Below are positions 28,676 to 37,138 of a stretch of DNA of 61,492 nucleotides, piece after piece (positions within the stretch are counted from its first letter, which is position 1; the number at the start of each line of letters is the position of its first letter). The DNA is from Roseospira navarrensis (GTDB taxonomy: Bacteria > Pseudomonadota > Alphaproteobacteria > Rhodospirillales > Rhodospirillaceae), in assembly GCF_009601025.1 (NCBI RefSeq), contig NZ_WIVE01000019.1, forward strand, positions 1-61,492, given 5' to 3'. The notes beneath the pieces are model-generated. The model did no database searches. It worked only from the letters and a program-made list of their open reading frames with translations, and had not been told where the DNA came from. Made by a program: the position numbers and the translations under genes.

Positions 28676-29755
28676 TCAGTTCCAGTGCATGCGCCCGCGC
28701 ATGTACTTGATCTTCTTTTCCTTCTTGATCCGGATCTCGGTGACTTTCTTCTTGTGCTCGGCGTCCTGCAGGCGGGACATCATGACCCACTCGTCCACGG
28801 GCATGTAGCGGGGGGCCAGGAACCGGAAGGTTTCCAGCATCAAATCCTCGGTCTCGCGGCCGGGCTTCATGGGGTGATTGTTCCACTTCACCAGCAGATC
28901 GCCCCAGGCCACCAGACGGGCGCGCAGGTCGTCGCGCTGTTTGTGCAGGTAGGATTTCACCGTATCCAGGTTCTTGAGGGCGGCCATGATCTCGCCGGTC
29001 TGGGCGTCCACGGTCTCGAACCGCTCGCCGAAATCGGCCACCGCCAGCGTCACCAGCCGGATCAACGAGTTCGCCGTCTCCAACTGCGAGTGCTCGTCCT
29101 TGTAGAGTCGGCGCAGCAGTTCGGTCTTGCGCAGCATGCGCTGCATGGCCGCGAACTCGTCCCGCAACGCCTCGATGTAGGCCAGCTCATGGGAGAGGCC
29201 CTGGATCATCTCGGTGACTGCTTCCTTGTTGGGCAGGCCCAGCGCCCGGGCCGCCTCGCCGAAGGCGTCGTTGACCTGCTTGCGGAACGTGGGGTCGCCC
29301 GCCACCTGCATCAGTTCATCCGGGTTGGAGATCACGTGCTCGTCGCCGGACAGCCACCCCAGCAACTGCATCGCCAGCCGGTGATAGGCGATTTGCTTGT
29401 GCTTTTCCTTGGGCGACCACGAGGCCTCGCCCGAGGTGACCTCCTTGGGCACCGGATCGCCGATACGCAGGCCCTTGACGTACTTCAGGCCCTTGGCCAG
29501 CAGCGACAGCATGACGCCGTCCCGGCTGCCGGGCTCGATCTTGAATTCGCGCTGGATGCCGGGGAAAGGCAGGCTCAGCTTTTCTTCCCCCAGGGAGACA
29601 ACGGCGAGGGGCTGTTCCGTGCCGTGTTCCAGGCAGAAATACAGGTCGTCCACCTTATGGAAGAAGACATGCTCGAACTGAACGGTGTCGGGCAGGTTCG
29701 AGGACCCCGATCCGCCGGTCTCCGTCGCGCTGGCAGTCTCGGTTGTGCTGGTCAT
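28676..29755 (-). CDS. Conserved-looking hypothetical protein (359 aa)
   Basis: I do not recognise the family. After a Thr/Ser-rich start of about 20 residues, the protein is a soluble alpha/beta region ([30 protein letters not shown]-like strands) followed by long helices (about 170-300; [37 protein letters not shown]) and a Lys-rich end ([19 protein letters not shown]). No signal peptide, membrane helix or catalytic motif is seen. It is a stand-alone gene convergent with VPLPA-CTERM gene 3. The ATG at 29755 has no strong SD. Amino-acid composition is normal and balanced, which supports a real gene. Confidence 0.85.
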   Translation of the reverse strand: MTSTTETASATETGGSGSSNLPDTVQFEHVFFHKVDDLYFCLEHGTEQPLAVVSLGEEKLSLPFPGIQREFKIEPGSRDGVMLSLLAKGLKYVKGLRIGDPVPKEVTSGEASWSPKEKHKQIAYHRLAMQLLGWLSGDEHVISNPDELMQVAGDPTFRKQVNDAFGEAARALGLPNKEAVTEMIQGLSHELAYIEALRDEFAAMQRMLRKTELLRRLYKDEHSQLETANSLIRLVTLAVADFGERFETVDAQTGEIMAALKNLDTVKSYLHKQRDDLRARLVAWGDLLVKWNNHPMKPGRETEDLMLETFRFLAPRYMPVDEWVMMSRLQDAEHKKKVTEIRIKKEKKIKYMRGRMHWN

Positions 29756-29948
29756 GATCCGGTCCGGCTCGCAGTCTCGGGTTCATCATGCCATAGCCCA
29801 TGGCGCCTGCAACCGCAAACCCCGGCAGGGCGGCAGGCTGCGGCGGCCCGGGCCGCTTGGGCCCGCCCGGACCCGCCCGGATCGGGCCGCGTCCGCGAAT
29901 CGCGGCGGCCGATTTGGCCAGGGCCGGGCGTCACCATGCCTGATCGGG

Positions 29949-31142
29949 CTACCCCATGAAGGCCTGCAACCCGGTCTGGGCGCGGCCCAGGATCAGGGCG
30001 TGGATGTCGTGCGTGCCCTCGTAGGTGTTCACGGTTTCCAGGTTCATCGCGTGGCGGATGACGTGGTACTCGTCCATGATTCCGTTACCGCCGTGCATGT
30101 CGCGAGCCACGCGGGCGATGTCCAGCGCCTTGCCGCAGTTGTTGCGCTTCATCAGCGAGATGGCCTCGGGCGCCGCGCGGCCCTCGTCGATCAGGCGGCC
30201 CAGCCGTAGCACGCCCTGCAGGCCCAGGGTGATCTCGGTCTGCATGTCGGCCAGCTTTTTCTGAACAAGCTGGGTGGCGGCCAGGGGGCGGCCGAACTGG
30301 GTGCGCTCCAGCGTGTACTGGCGACCGGCGTGCCAGCAGAACTCGGCCGCGCCCAGCACGCCCCAGGCGATGCCGTAGCGCGCCTTGTTCAGGCAGCCGA
30401 AGGGGCCGCCCAGACCGACCGCGCCGGGCAACAGGTTCTCCTCGGGCACCGCCACGCCGTCCAGCACGATCTCGCCGGTGATCGAGGCCCGCAGCGAGAA
30501 CTTGCCCTCGATCTTGGGCGTGGAGAAGCCGGCCATGCCGCGCTCGACCAGGAAGCCCTTGATGCGGCCGTCGTGGGCATCGGACTTGGCCCAGACCACG
30601 GCCACGTCGGCGATCGGGCTGTTGGTGATCCACATCTTGGCCCCGCTCAGGCGGTACCCGCCGTCGATCTTCTCCGCGCGGGTCTTCATGCCGCCGGGAT
30701 CGGAGCCGTGATCGGGCTCGGTCAGCCCGAAGCAGCCGACCGTCTCGCCGGTGGCCAGCCGGGGCAGCCACCTGGTCTTCTGCGCCTCGGTGCCGTAGGC
30801 ATGGATGGGGTGCATGACCAGCGACGATTGCACGCTCATGGCGGAGCGGTAGCCGCTGTCCACGCGCTCGATCTCGCGCGCGATCAGCCCGTAGGCCACA
30901 TGATTCACGCCGGCGCCGCCGTACTGCTCCGGGATGGTGGGACCCAGCAGGCCCAGTGCGCCCATCTCCGTCATGATCTCGGGATCGAACCGCTCTTCCC
31001 GGTTGGCCATCAGCACGCGCGGCATCAGCTTGTCCTGGCAATAGGCGCGCGCGCTGTCGCGGATCATGCGCTCTTCCTCGGAGAGCTGGCCTTCCAGGTC
31101 GAGAATGTCCTCCCAATTGGAGAGCGGGGCGGCAGCGGTCAT
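29949..31142 (-). CDS. gcdH: Glutaryl-CoA dehydrogenase
   Basis: A flavoprotein of the acyl-CoA dehydrogenase family that oxidises and decarboxylates glutaryl-CoA to crotonyl-CoA in lysine/tryptophan and aromatic-compound degradation, passing electrons to ETF. Features: [27 protein letters not shown] read in parts, the flavin-site [16 protein letters not shown] and [16 protein letters not shown], and catalytic Glu375 in [17 protein letters not shown]. The motif [18 protein letters not shown] near residue 95 is characteristic of GcdH rather than other acyl-CoA dehydrogenases. AAGGAG lies 8 nt before the ATG at 31142. No accessory CoA-transferase gene is adjacent. Confidence 0.94.
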   Translation of the reverse strand: MTAAAPLSNWEDILDLEGQLSEEERMIRDSARAYCQDKLMPRVLMANREERFDPEIMTEMGALGLLGPTIPEQYGGAGVNHVAYGLIAREIERVDSGYRSAMSVQSSLVMHPIHAYGTEAQKTRWLPRLATGETVGCFGLTEPDHGSDPGGMKTRAEKIDGGYRLSGAKMWITNSPIADVAVVWAKSDAHDGRIKGFLVERGMAGFSTPKIEGKFSLRASITGEIVLDGVAVPEENLLPGAVGLGGPFGCLNKARYGIAWGVLGAAEFCWHAGRQYTLERTQFGRPLAATQLVQKKLADMQTEITLGLQGVLRLGRLIDEGRAAPEAISLMKRNNCGKALDIARVARDMHGGNGIMDEYHVIRHAMNLETVNTYEGTHDIHALILGRAQTGLQAFMG

Positions 31143-31331
31143 GAACAGGACTCCTTCGTGTCGAATACGGACCTCGGTCGCGCTGGATCATGGCGCGGAC
31201 GGCCCGCCGGGTCCAGGAGAACGGTCGATTTCCCCGCCGCTCCGAGGTTGCACGCTGGAACCCTTCGCCGGACATGATAGGCTTCGGAGCCCTGCCCCCG
31301 TCGCGGGGTCCGCACGGAAGGACAGCCGCCC

Positions 31332-32018
31332 ATGCACGCCACTGATCCGGTCATGCCGCCTGTCACCGCTTCGGACCCGGTCCGGGAGACCTTTCGGTCC
31401 GCCCTCGCGCGCGCCGACCGCAGAACGGATCCGTTCGGCCACTGGCTTCTCGACCGGCCGTGGCCCGACGCCGTCGCGCAGCAGATGGAGGCGCTGCCCA
31501 TCGCCGTCTCCGACATGACCTATCGCCTGGGCCGGCGCGAGGAGAACAACGCCGCCAGGGCCTATTTCGACCCGGCGCAGCAGGCGCGGTTGCCGGCCTG
31601 CCGGGCGGTGGCCGAGGCGCTCCAGGATCCGCGCACGATCGCGGCCATCGAGGCTCTGTGCGACGTGGACCTGACGGGCTCGTATCTCCGCATCGAATAC
31701 GCTCAGGACACCGAGGGCTTCTGGCTGGAACCGCACACGGACATCGGCGTGAAGCGGTTCACCCTGCTGGCCCCGCTGACCAGCGGGCCGGAAGCCGCCG
31801 ACTGGGGCACGGACTTCTACGCCGGCCCCGATCAACCGGCGCAGCGCCAGCCCTTCCGGGCCAACACGGCCCTGATCTTCGTGCCGTCGGAGTCCACCTG
31901 GCACGGGTTCGAGGCGCGCCCGATTACCGGCGTGCGCCGGTCGCTCATCATCAACTATGTGGGCCCGGAATGGCGTGCGCGCCATGAGTTGTGCTTCCCG
32001 GACCAGCCCATTGGATGA
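31332..32018 (+). CDS. 2OG-Fe(II) oxygenase-like protein (228 aa)
   Basis: A double-stranded beta-helix dioxygenase with the iron-binding facial triad visible as His135-x-Asp137 (EPHTDIGVKRFT) and His191 (STWHGFEARP), and Arg202 (GVRRSLIINYV) placed to bind 2-oxoglutarate. It probably hydroxylates a small molecule or glycan component; related genes occur in polysaccharide clusters, but the neighbours here give no substrate. GGAAGG lies about 12 nt before the ATG at 31332; the ATG at 31353 is an alternative. It is divergent from gcdH. Confidence 0.85.
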   Translation: MHATDPVMPPVTASDPVRETFRSALARADRRTDPFGHWLLDRPWPDAVAQQMEALPIAVSDMTYRLGRREENNAARAYFDPAQQARLPACRAVAEALQDPRTIAAIEALCDVDLTGSYLRIEYAQDTEGFWLEPHTDIGVKRFTLLAPLTSGPEAADWGTDFYAGPDQPAQRQPFRANTALIFVPSESTWHGFEARPITGVRRSLIINYVGPEWRARHELCFPDQPIG

Positions 32019-32042
32019 GCCGACGGCGGGCCTTTGCCCACG

Positions 32043-32076
32043 GAAAACGCCCCGGGCCGCACGGACCCGGGGCGTT
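32043..32076 (-). terminator. Intrinsic terminator, probably bidirectional
   Basis: Perfect stem with AACGCCCCGGG and CCCGGGGCGTT arms around a 9-nt loop. On the minus strand the stem is followed by TTTTCC, serving VPLPA-CTERM gene 4; on the plus strand TTGTCT follows, which may serve the oxygenase gene. Confidence 0.85.
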
Positions 32077-32104
32077 GTCTGGATGCTTGGAACGCGGGCG
32101 ATTG

Positions 32105-32818
32105 TTACGCCGCCGCGCGGCCCTTCTTCAGCCAGCGGGAGCCGAACAGACCGCCCAGGGCCGTCAGCATGAACCAGGCCGCCGCCGGCAGCGGGACCAC
32201 GTTCAGAGACGCCTGAAGATTGGCCGTGTTGACGCCACCTTCAGCGGTCAGCCACTCGGAAAAGGTGGTTCCGCCCACCTGGAACCCGGTGATGTCGAGC
32301 ATGTACTGCGTGCCGTCGATGAAGAACGTCTGCGACGTCCCAGAGTTCGCGGCCGCGGTTACCACATCGTCACACACCGTGGCGCTGCCCGGCAGGCAGG
32401 GCGCCGTGTTCGTCGTTTCATTGTGATTGAAGGTGTACTTGGTGAAAATGTCGCCCTGATCCGTCACGAACTTGATGTCGAGATCGATGCTGCTCAGCGT
32501 CGTGCCCGTGATCGGATAGTTGATGTGCTTGAACTCGCCCAGGGTGAAGGTATCCCCGGCATCGAGGCCGACCGCCGGCGGCACGGTGGCCGAGAAGTCG
32601 TAGCCACTCTGGCCAAACCCCGTGCTGTTGCCCCAGCGGGCTGTGATGGGATCGCCGCCGTTGTTGATGGCGATGCCCGAGCCGGGGGCCGGATTCGACC
32701 ATTCGGCCACAATGTCGCTGATCGTCAGGACGGCCGCGTTGGCGCTGCCCACCGCACCGATCATGCTGCCCCCAACTATGGCCCCCAGAGCGGCCGTCTT
32801 CCAACGAATCACAGTCAT
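32105..32818 (-). CDS. VPLPA-CTERM sorting-tail secreted protein 4 (237 aa)
   Basis: The ATG at 32818 follows AGGAG by 8 nt; a start 24 nt further up has no SD. The signal peptide ends near residue 28 (SANA). The body (SNPAPGSGIAINNGG, TARWGNSTGFGQSGYDFSA, FTLGEFKHINYPI) resembles the choice-of-anchor type K domain found on PEP-CTERM-class proteins. Two Cys (PCLPGSATVCDD) may pair. The tail starting at residue 208 is VPLPAAAWFMLTALGGLFG then SRWLKKGRAAA. It is expected to be exported and sorted like the other three proteins. Confidence 0.88.
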   Translation of the reverse strand: MTVIRWKTAALGAIVGGSMIGAVGSANAAVLTISDIVAEWSNPAPGSGIAINNGGDPITARWGNSTGFGQSGYDFSATVPPAVGLDAGDTFTLGEFKHINYPITGTTLSSIDLDIKFVTDQGDIFTKYTFNHNETTNTAPCLPGSATVCDDVVTAAANSGTSQTFFIDGTQYMLDITGFQVGGTTFSEWLTAEGGVNTANLQASLNVVPLPAAAWFMLTALGGLFGSRWLKKGRAAA

Positions 32819-33855
32819 GTCCCCATCTCCTGTTCGCGGCATCGGTCTGGTGTCTTGCCGATGCGAAACTCCCCGAATGATCCCGGACCGTGATGGCAGG
32901 GCGTTCGGATGCCTGCGGTTCGGTCCCGGAGCGGTGCAGCCGGTGTGCGCGCCCTCGTTCTGAAGGGGTCTCCTGTCTCACAGGGTATCCGAGTCCGGCA
33001 CTCGGTTTTCATATGTCCACACCCTACCCTTCGTTGGACCGCTCAAAAAACCATCATTTTTATGCAATCTCCTTCCAAAGAACCGGGATGGCGCGGCGCA
33101 CCCCCGTCTTTCGACACGCACATCCTTGAAAGAAAACGCTTCTTTACAGGATCTGACGCGCGTGAGAGGCGCGTTCGCGGCACTCACCGCCCATTGGCTG
33201 ATCTCACAGCAATATCCTATCCATTGAAACGGGGTCCCCTTCTCTTCGCCTTCGGAAATGACGACTCGGACGCGCGGCATAAGAGACTCGGGACACGGGC
33301 CTGCCCCCGCCGTCGGTGTTTGCATGCGGCGACCAAGCCTCGTCCACCCGAGCAAGCGGGCGTACGCGTGCCCACCGGGTGCCCACCGGGTGAAGGACCC
33401 GGCCGGGCCTGTCCTGAGGGTCGCAAGCGCGCACCCTGCCGGACAGCACCGGACTCGCTGGCTTCGATGCGGCCATCGCTCAGGGGCCGCCAAGGGCGTC
33501 CCCGGCGGCCTGAACCAGGCGCCCTCCCGTGCGAAGATCGCGCGGCCTGGACGTGATGGCGCGGTTTCGGGGTCGTCTCACGCATCGACGGCCGCCCCGG
33601 ACGCGGGCGCGGTGGTGGCAAGCATGATCGGGTTGGGCCGGCGGCTCGCCCCGGTCCCGGTCGCGGAACGGGGCGCGAGGACCGAACAGACCACGCGGCT
33701 GGGCGAGATGGGGCCCCCATGGGCCAGGGCGAACACGCCGCTCGTCCGATGTTCGTGGACACCTTTTCGGGACGGGACGCTGCGGCACACGGTCGCACCG
33801 GGCGCGGCGCGGGGCCTGCCGCGAAGCCGCAAGGCCCGTGCCCTCCCCGAACAAT
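32819..33855. other. Non-coding stretch of about 1 kb
   Basis: No gene is convincing here. Reading frames on both strands are rich in Arg, Pro and Ala without domains, starts with an SD, or signal peptides. The segment 33000-33240 is clearly AT-richer than its surroundings and probably contains the promoter of VPLPA-CTERM gene 4 (minus strand). It has a short stem CCGAGT-CCGGC-ACTCGG (33000 region) followed by TTTTC, and a tandem GTGCCCACCGG duplication near 33367-33390. From 33300 to 33850 the sequence is featureless high-GC DNA. Confidence 0.6.
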
Positions 33856-33890
33856 CAAAACCCCCGAAACCCAAAGGGTCCGGGGGTTTT
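33856..33890 (-). terminator. Intrinsic terminator of the tRNA-Phe gene
   Basis: Ten-bp arms AAAACCCCCG (33857-33866) and CGGGGGTTTT (33881-33890), with an inner CCC/GGG pair, immediately downstream of the tRNA on the minus strand. The T-run of the minus strand lies in the distal arm. Confidence 0.88.
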
Positions 33891-33892
33891 GA

Positions 33893-33968
33893 TGGTGCCC
33901 AGGGACAGATTCGAACTGCCGACACGGGGATTTTCAGTCCCCTGCTCTACCAACTGAGCTACCTGGGC
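33893..33968 (-). tRNA. tRNA-Phe (anticodon GAA)
   Basis: Read on the minus strand: acceptor stem GCCCAGG pairs with CCTGGGC; D arm with AGCTCAGTTGGTAGAGC; anticodon stem-loop GGGGACTGAAAATCCCC with anticodon GAA; T arm with GTTCGAATC; discriminator A and genome-encoded CCA at 33893-33895. Length 76 nt including CCA. A terminator follows directly, so it is a single-tRNA transcription unit. Confidence 0.98.
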
Positions 33969-34065
33969 GTCGCGTCCTCCGCCAGCGGCGGAAGCACTTG
34001 TGTGGCACCGGGCGGCACCGTGGGGGAGGTGTTTATGGGAAAAAGACGGCCCTGTCAAACAGGTT

Positions 34066-34455
34066 TCATCCCGATGACGCCGGGGCCGGTTCCGGACGTC
34101 GGGACGGGCCCGCCGGCGCATTCGGATCGGTCACGTGAATGACACGCGCGATGCCGCGCGGCAGCCGGGGCTCCACCTTGCGCAAGCCCCGGTCCAGGGC
34201 CCCGACCCGGCGGCGAACCCAGCGCACCGCCTCTCGGGCGCGTTCCGAATCCCGCGTCAGGATGAACAGACCGATCGCGATGAGGAACAGCCCGATGGGG
34301 ATGGGCGTCGGCGCGATGATGATCCCCACAACCAGCAGCACCGATCCGACGGCGATGTTGATCGCCCGCCGCACCGGGTGACGGGGCGCGGGATCGTCGG
34401 CCATCCCGGGGGTGGTCTCCGGCGCGGACGGGGGCGTCTGGGGCTCGGGCTTCAT
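34066..34455 (-). CDS. Small PGPGW-like membrane protein (129 aa)
   Basis: A short soluble N-terminus rich in Pro is followed by a hydrophobic region (about residues 32-66; AINIAVGSVLLVVGIIIAP then PTPIPIGLFLIAIGLFIL) that matches the putative transmembrane PGPGW-type family in layout, two helices joined by a Pro/Gly turn. A basic amphipathic region (RVRRRVGALDRGLRKVEPRL-like) and a Pro-rich tail come after. The molecular role of this family is unknown. It lies upstream of tRNA-Phe on the same strand, about 100 nt away. No strong SD is seen before the ATG at 34455. Confidence 0.75.
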   Translation of the reverse strand: MKPEPQTPPSAPETTPGMADDPAPRHPVRRAINIAVGSVLLVVGIIIAPTPIPIGLFLIAIGLFILTRDSERAREAVRWVRRRVGALDRGLRKVEPRLPRGIARVIHVTDPNAPAGPSRRPEPAPASSG

Positions 34456-34918
34456 GCGAGCGATATGGGGCGGCAGGCCCCGACCGGCAAGAGAACCGGC
34501 CGATCAGCAACGATCGTCCCGGCCGGGGCGACCTGACGTGGAACGGTCCGCGACATCATTTGTATATCCTCGATCTATATTAGAGACGCGTCATGTGGCC
34601 GAAAGCGACCGGCCGCCGCATCTGAAATGGAAGCGGATCGAAGTCCCGCGGCCATTTGGTGCGACGCCAGTTACATCGAATTGCGCCATTTTTGGCTTGC
34701 CCTGCCGGGGGGACGCTGGTTCAGTGTGTCCTTCCCTGCGGGAGTCGCGGCCCTGGGCTGCATCCCGGTCATGGCTCCCCGCAGAGACCCGCCGGCCGCC
34801 CCGCGCGGCGTCGGCGGGTATTGGCGCGCCAACGGGGCGGCGCACGGCGTGCGCCGGCTCAAGGGGAACAGGCGTGCCGGCAAAATCCGGCCAATACTGG
34901 TGTGGGAGGAAGGAACAA
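34456..34918 (+). promoter_or_regulatory. Leader/promoter region of the symporter cassette
   Basis: A 463-nt gap between divergent genes. The segment 34555-34582 is AT-rich (TTTGTATATCC then TATATT) in an otherwise very GC-rich context, as expected of a promoter. A frame from ATG 34627 is open into the next gene but has no SD and no recognisable domain, so I do not call it. The last bases contain the strong SD of the DUF4212 gene (GGAGGAAGGA). Confidence 0.4.
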
Positions 34919-35185
34919 ATGTCCGGCAACGAAGGCAACGCCAATGACGCCTACTGGAAGGCAAACGTAACCCATATCATAGTCAGTCTGGTGATCTGGT
35001 TCGTTGTCTCCTATGGCTTCGGCATTCTTCTGGTGGACCCCCTCAACGCGATCGAGTTCGGTGGATTCAAGTTGGGATTCTGGTTCGCCCAACAGGGCGC
35101 CATTTACGTCTTCCTGATCCTGATCGCGGTCTACGCGATCCGCATGAACGCGCTGGATCGACATCATGGCGTGGACGAACAGTAG
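34919..35185 (+). CDS. DUF4212 small subunit of a sodium/solute symporter (88 aa)
   Basis: A very strong SD (GGAGGAAGGA) precedes the ATG at 34919. Two transmembrane helices (about 17-38 and 53-75; IIVSLVIWFVVSYGFGILL and WFAQQGAIYVFLILIAVYAI) and the motif LGFWFAQQGAIYVFL identify the DUF4212 family, which is almost always found directly upstream of a VC_2705-type sodium:solute symporter and is thought to be its small subunit. The symporter begins 18 nt after this stop. The frame is open far upstream but without protein character. Confidence 0.93.
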   Translation: MSGNEGNANDAYWKANVTHIIVSLVIWFVVSYGFGILLVDPLNAIEFGGFKLGFWFAQQGAIYVFLILIAVYAIRMNALDRHHGVDEQ

Positions 35186-35203
35186 GACAGGGGGGACGCG
35201 AAG

Positions 35204-36967
35204 ATGGATGAACTCAAACTTTTGACCTACCTCGCGGTGGGTCTCAGCTTTGTGCTGTATATCGGCATTGCCGTCTGGTCGAAGGCCAGCAGCACCGGCG
35301 AATTCTACGTGGCCGGCAAGGGTGTGCACCCGATCGCCAACGGCATGGCCACCGCGGCCGACTGGATGAGCGCCGCCTCCTTCATCTCCATGGCCGGCCT
35401 GATCGCCTTCCTGGGATACGGCGGCTCGGTCTATCTGATGGGATGGACCGGCGGCTACGTGCTGCTGGCCATGCTGCTGGCCCCGTACCTGCGCAAGTAC
35501 GGCAAGTTCACGGTGCCGGAGTTCATCGGCGACCGTTACTACTCCAAGACCGCCCGCCTGGTGGCCGTGGTCTGCCTGATCTTCATCTCGTTCACCTACG
35601 TGGCGGGCCAGATGCGCGGTGTCGGCATCGTGTTCTCGCGCTTCCTTGAGGTGGACCTGCTGACCGGGCTCATCATCGGCATGGGCATCGTGTTCATTTA
35701 TGCGGTGCTGGGCGGCATGAAGGGCATCACCTACACCCAGGTGGCGCAGTACTGCGTGCTGATCCTGGCGTACACGGTGCCGGCGGTCTTCATCGCCATG
35801 CAGTTGACCGGCAACCCGATCCCGCAGATCGCTTTCGGCAGCCAGATCGAGGGCACGAACACCTACCTCCTGGACCGGCTGAACCAGATCGTGACCGACC
35901 TCGGGTTCATCGAATACACCGAGGGCAGCAAGAGCACGATCGACATGTTCGCGATCACTGTGGCGCTGATGGTCGGCACCGCCGGTCTGCCGCACGTGAT
36001 CGTGCGCTTCTTCACCGTGCCGCGCGTGCGCGACGCCCGCTCCTCGGCCGGCTTCGCGCTGCTGTTCATCGCGCTGCTGTACACCGTGGCCCCGGCCGTG
36101 GGTGCGATGGCGCGCTACAACCTGACCGACACCGTGCAGACCGGCGCGGTCGGCAGCCCGGACGGCAACCTCGTCTACGAGGAGCGTCCGGAGTGGATGA
36201 AGCGCTGGGAGGCCACCGGCCTGCTGGCGTTCGAGGACAAGAACGGTGACGGCCGCATCCAGTACTACAACGACGCCAACCCGGAGTTCCAGGAGAAGGC
36301 GGCCGAGTACGGCTGGGACGGCAACGAGCTGACCGTGGACCGTGACATCCTCGTGCTGGCCAACCCCGAGATCGCGCAGTTGCCCAACTGGGTCATCGCC
36401 CTGGTGGCCGCCGGTGGTATCGCCGCCGCGCTGTCCACCGCAGCCGGCCTGCTGCTCGTCATTTCGTCGGGTATCTCGCACGACCTGTTCAAGGGCACGA
36501 TCACACCGGGGATCTCCGAGAAAACGGAGTTGATGACCGGCCGCATCGCGATCGGGGTGGCGATCCTGGTGGCCGGCTATCTGGGGTACAACCCACCAGG
36601 GTTCGTGGCGCAGGTGGTCGCGTTCGCCTTCGGGCTGGCGGCCTCGTCCCTGTTCCCCGTGATCCTGATGGGCATCTTCTCCAAGAAGGTGAACCGCGAG
36701 GGCGCCATCGCCGGCATGCTGAGCGGCCTGGTGTTCACGATGGGGTACATCGTCCTGTACAAGGGTGTGTTCATCGAGCCGGTCATCGACAACGTGCCGG
36801 AGAACTGGTTCCTCGGCATCTCGCCGGAGGGCATCGGCGCGGTCGGCATGGTGCTCAACTTCATCGTGGCCTTCACGGTCTCGAAGATCACCCGCGAGCC
36901 GCCGGAGCACATCCAGCATCTGGTCGAGGACATCCGCACCCCGCGCGTCACCAGCGCGGCGGAGTAG
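35204..36967 (+). CDS. Sodium:solute symporter, VC_2705/ActP-like (587 aa)
   Basis: A secondary transporter of the SSS family with about 13 helices. Family motifs include FYVAGKGVHPIANGMATAAD, SFISMAGLIAFLGYGGS, GQMRGVGIVFSRF and, near residue 265, GTAGLPHVIVRFFTVP. The substrate is not readable; relatives include acetate/pyruvate-type carboxylate permeases. An extra soluble loop (about residues 300-395) carries DKNGDGRIQYYN at 345-356, an EF-hand-like calcium loop whose twelfth position is Asn rather than Glu. GGACGC-type SD before 35204 is modest. It is followed by a terminator and then by the predicted regulatory gene of the cassette. Confidence 0.93.
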   Translation: MDELKLLTYLAVGLSFVLYIGIAVWSKASSTGEFYVAGKGVHPIANGMATAADWMSAASFISMAGLIAFLGYGGSVYLMGWTGGYVLLAMLLAPYLRKYGKFTVPEFIGDRYYSKTARLVAVVCLIFISFTYVAGQMRGVGIVFSRFLEVDLLTGLIIGMGIVFIYAVLGGMKGITYTQVAQYCVLILAYTVPAVFIAMQLTGNPIPQIAFGSQIEGTNTYLLDRLNQIVTDLGFIEYTEGSKSTIDMFAITVALMVGTAGLPHVIVRFFTVPRVRDARSSAGFALLFIALLYTVAPAVGAMARYNLTDTVQTGAVGSPDGNLVYEERPEWMKRWEATGLLAFEDKNGDGRIQYYNDANPEFQEKAAEYGWDGNELTVDRDILVLANPEIAQLPNWVIALVAAGGIAAALSTAAGLLLVISSGISHDLFKGTITPGISEKTELMTGRIAIGVAILVAGYLGYNPPGFVAQVVAFAFGLAASSLFPVILMGIFSKKVNREGAIAGMLSGLVFTMGYIVLYKGVFIEPVIDNVPENWFLGISPEGIGAVGMVLNFIVAFTVSKITREPPEHIQHLVEDIRTPRVTSAAE

Positions 36968-36986
36968 GATCCCCGATCCGCGGATC

Positions 36987-37014
36987 GGGCGGGCCCCGGC
37001 GGCCCGCCCTCTCT
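36987..37014 (+). terminator. Hairpin terminator after the symporter gene
   Basis: Stem GGGCGGGCC with GGCCCGCCC, loop CCGGC, followed by TCTCT. It overlaps the end of a perfect palindrome CCCGATCCGCGGATCGGG at 36972-36989. The weak T-run makes read-through to the next gene possible. Confidence 0.6.
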
Positions 37015-37138
37015 GCATGGCGCGGGCCCCGGGGTTTCGGGGCTCGCGCTTTTCTTTCAATCGCAGTCCGGGCATTCTGTCGCCATCCGGTGTCCGGGGC
37101 CCGCCACCTTGCGCCCCCGATCAGACGAGGCCGCCTCC

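Noticed and set aside
33258-34142. Plus-strand open frame of 294 codons
   Set aside because: It runs through the tRNA-Phe gene and its terminator and has no SD or recognisable domain.
34627-34947. Plus-strand frame of 106 codons before the DUF4212 gene
   Set aside because: A short stretch looks protein-like, but there is no SD, no family match I can name, and it overlaps the strong SD and start of the DUF4212 gene in another frame.
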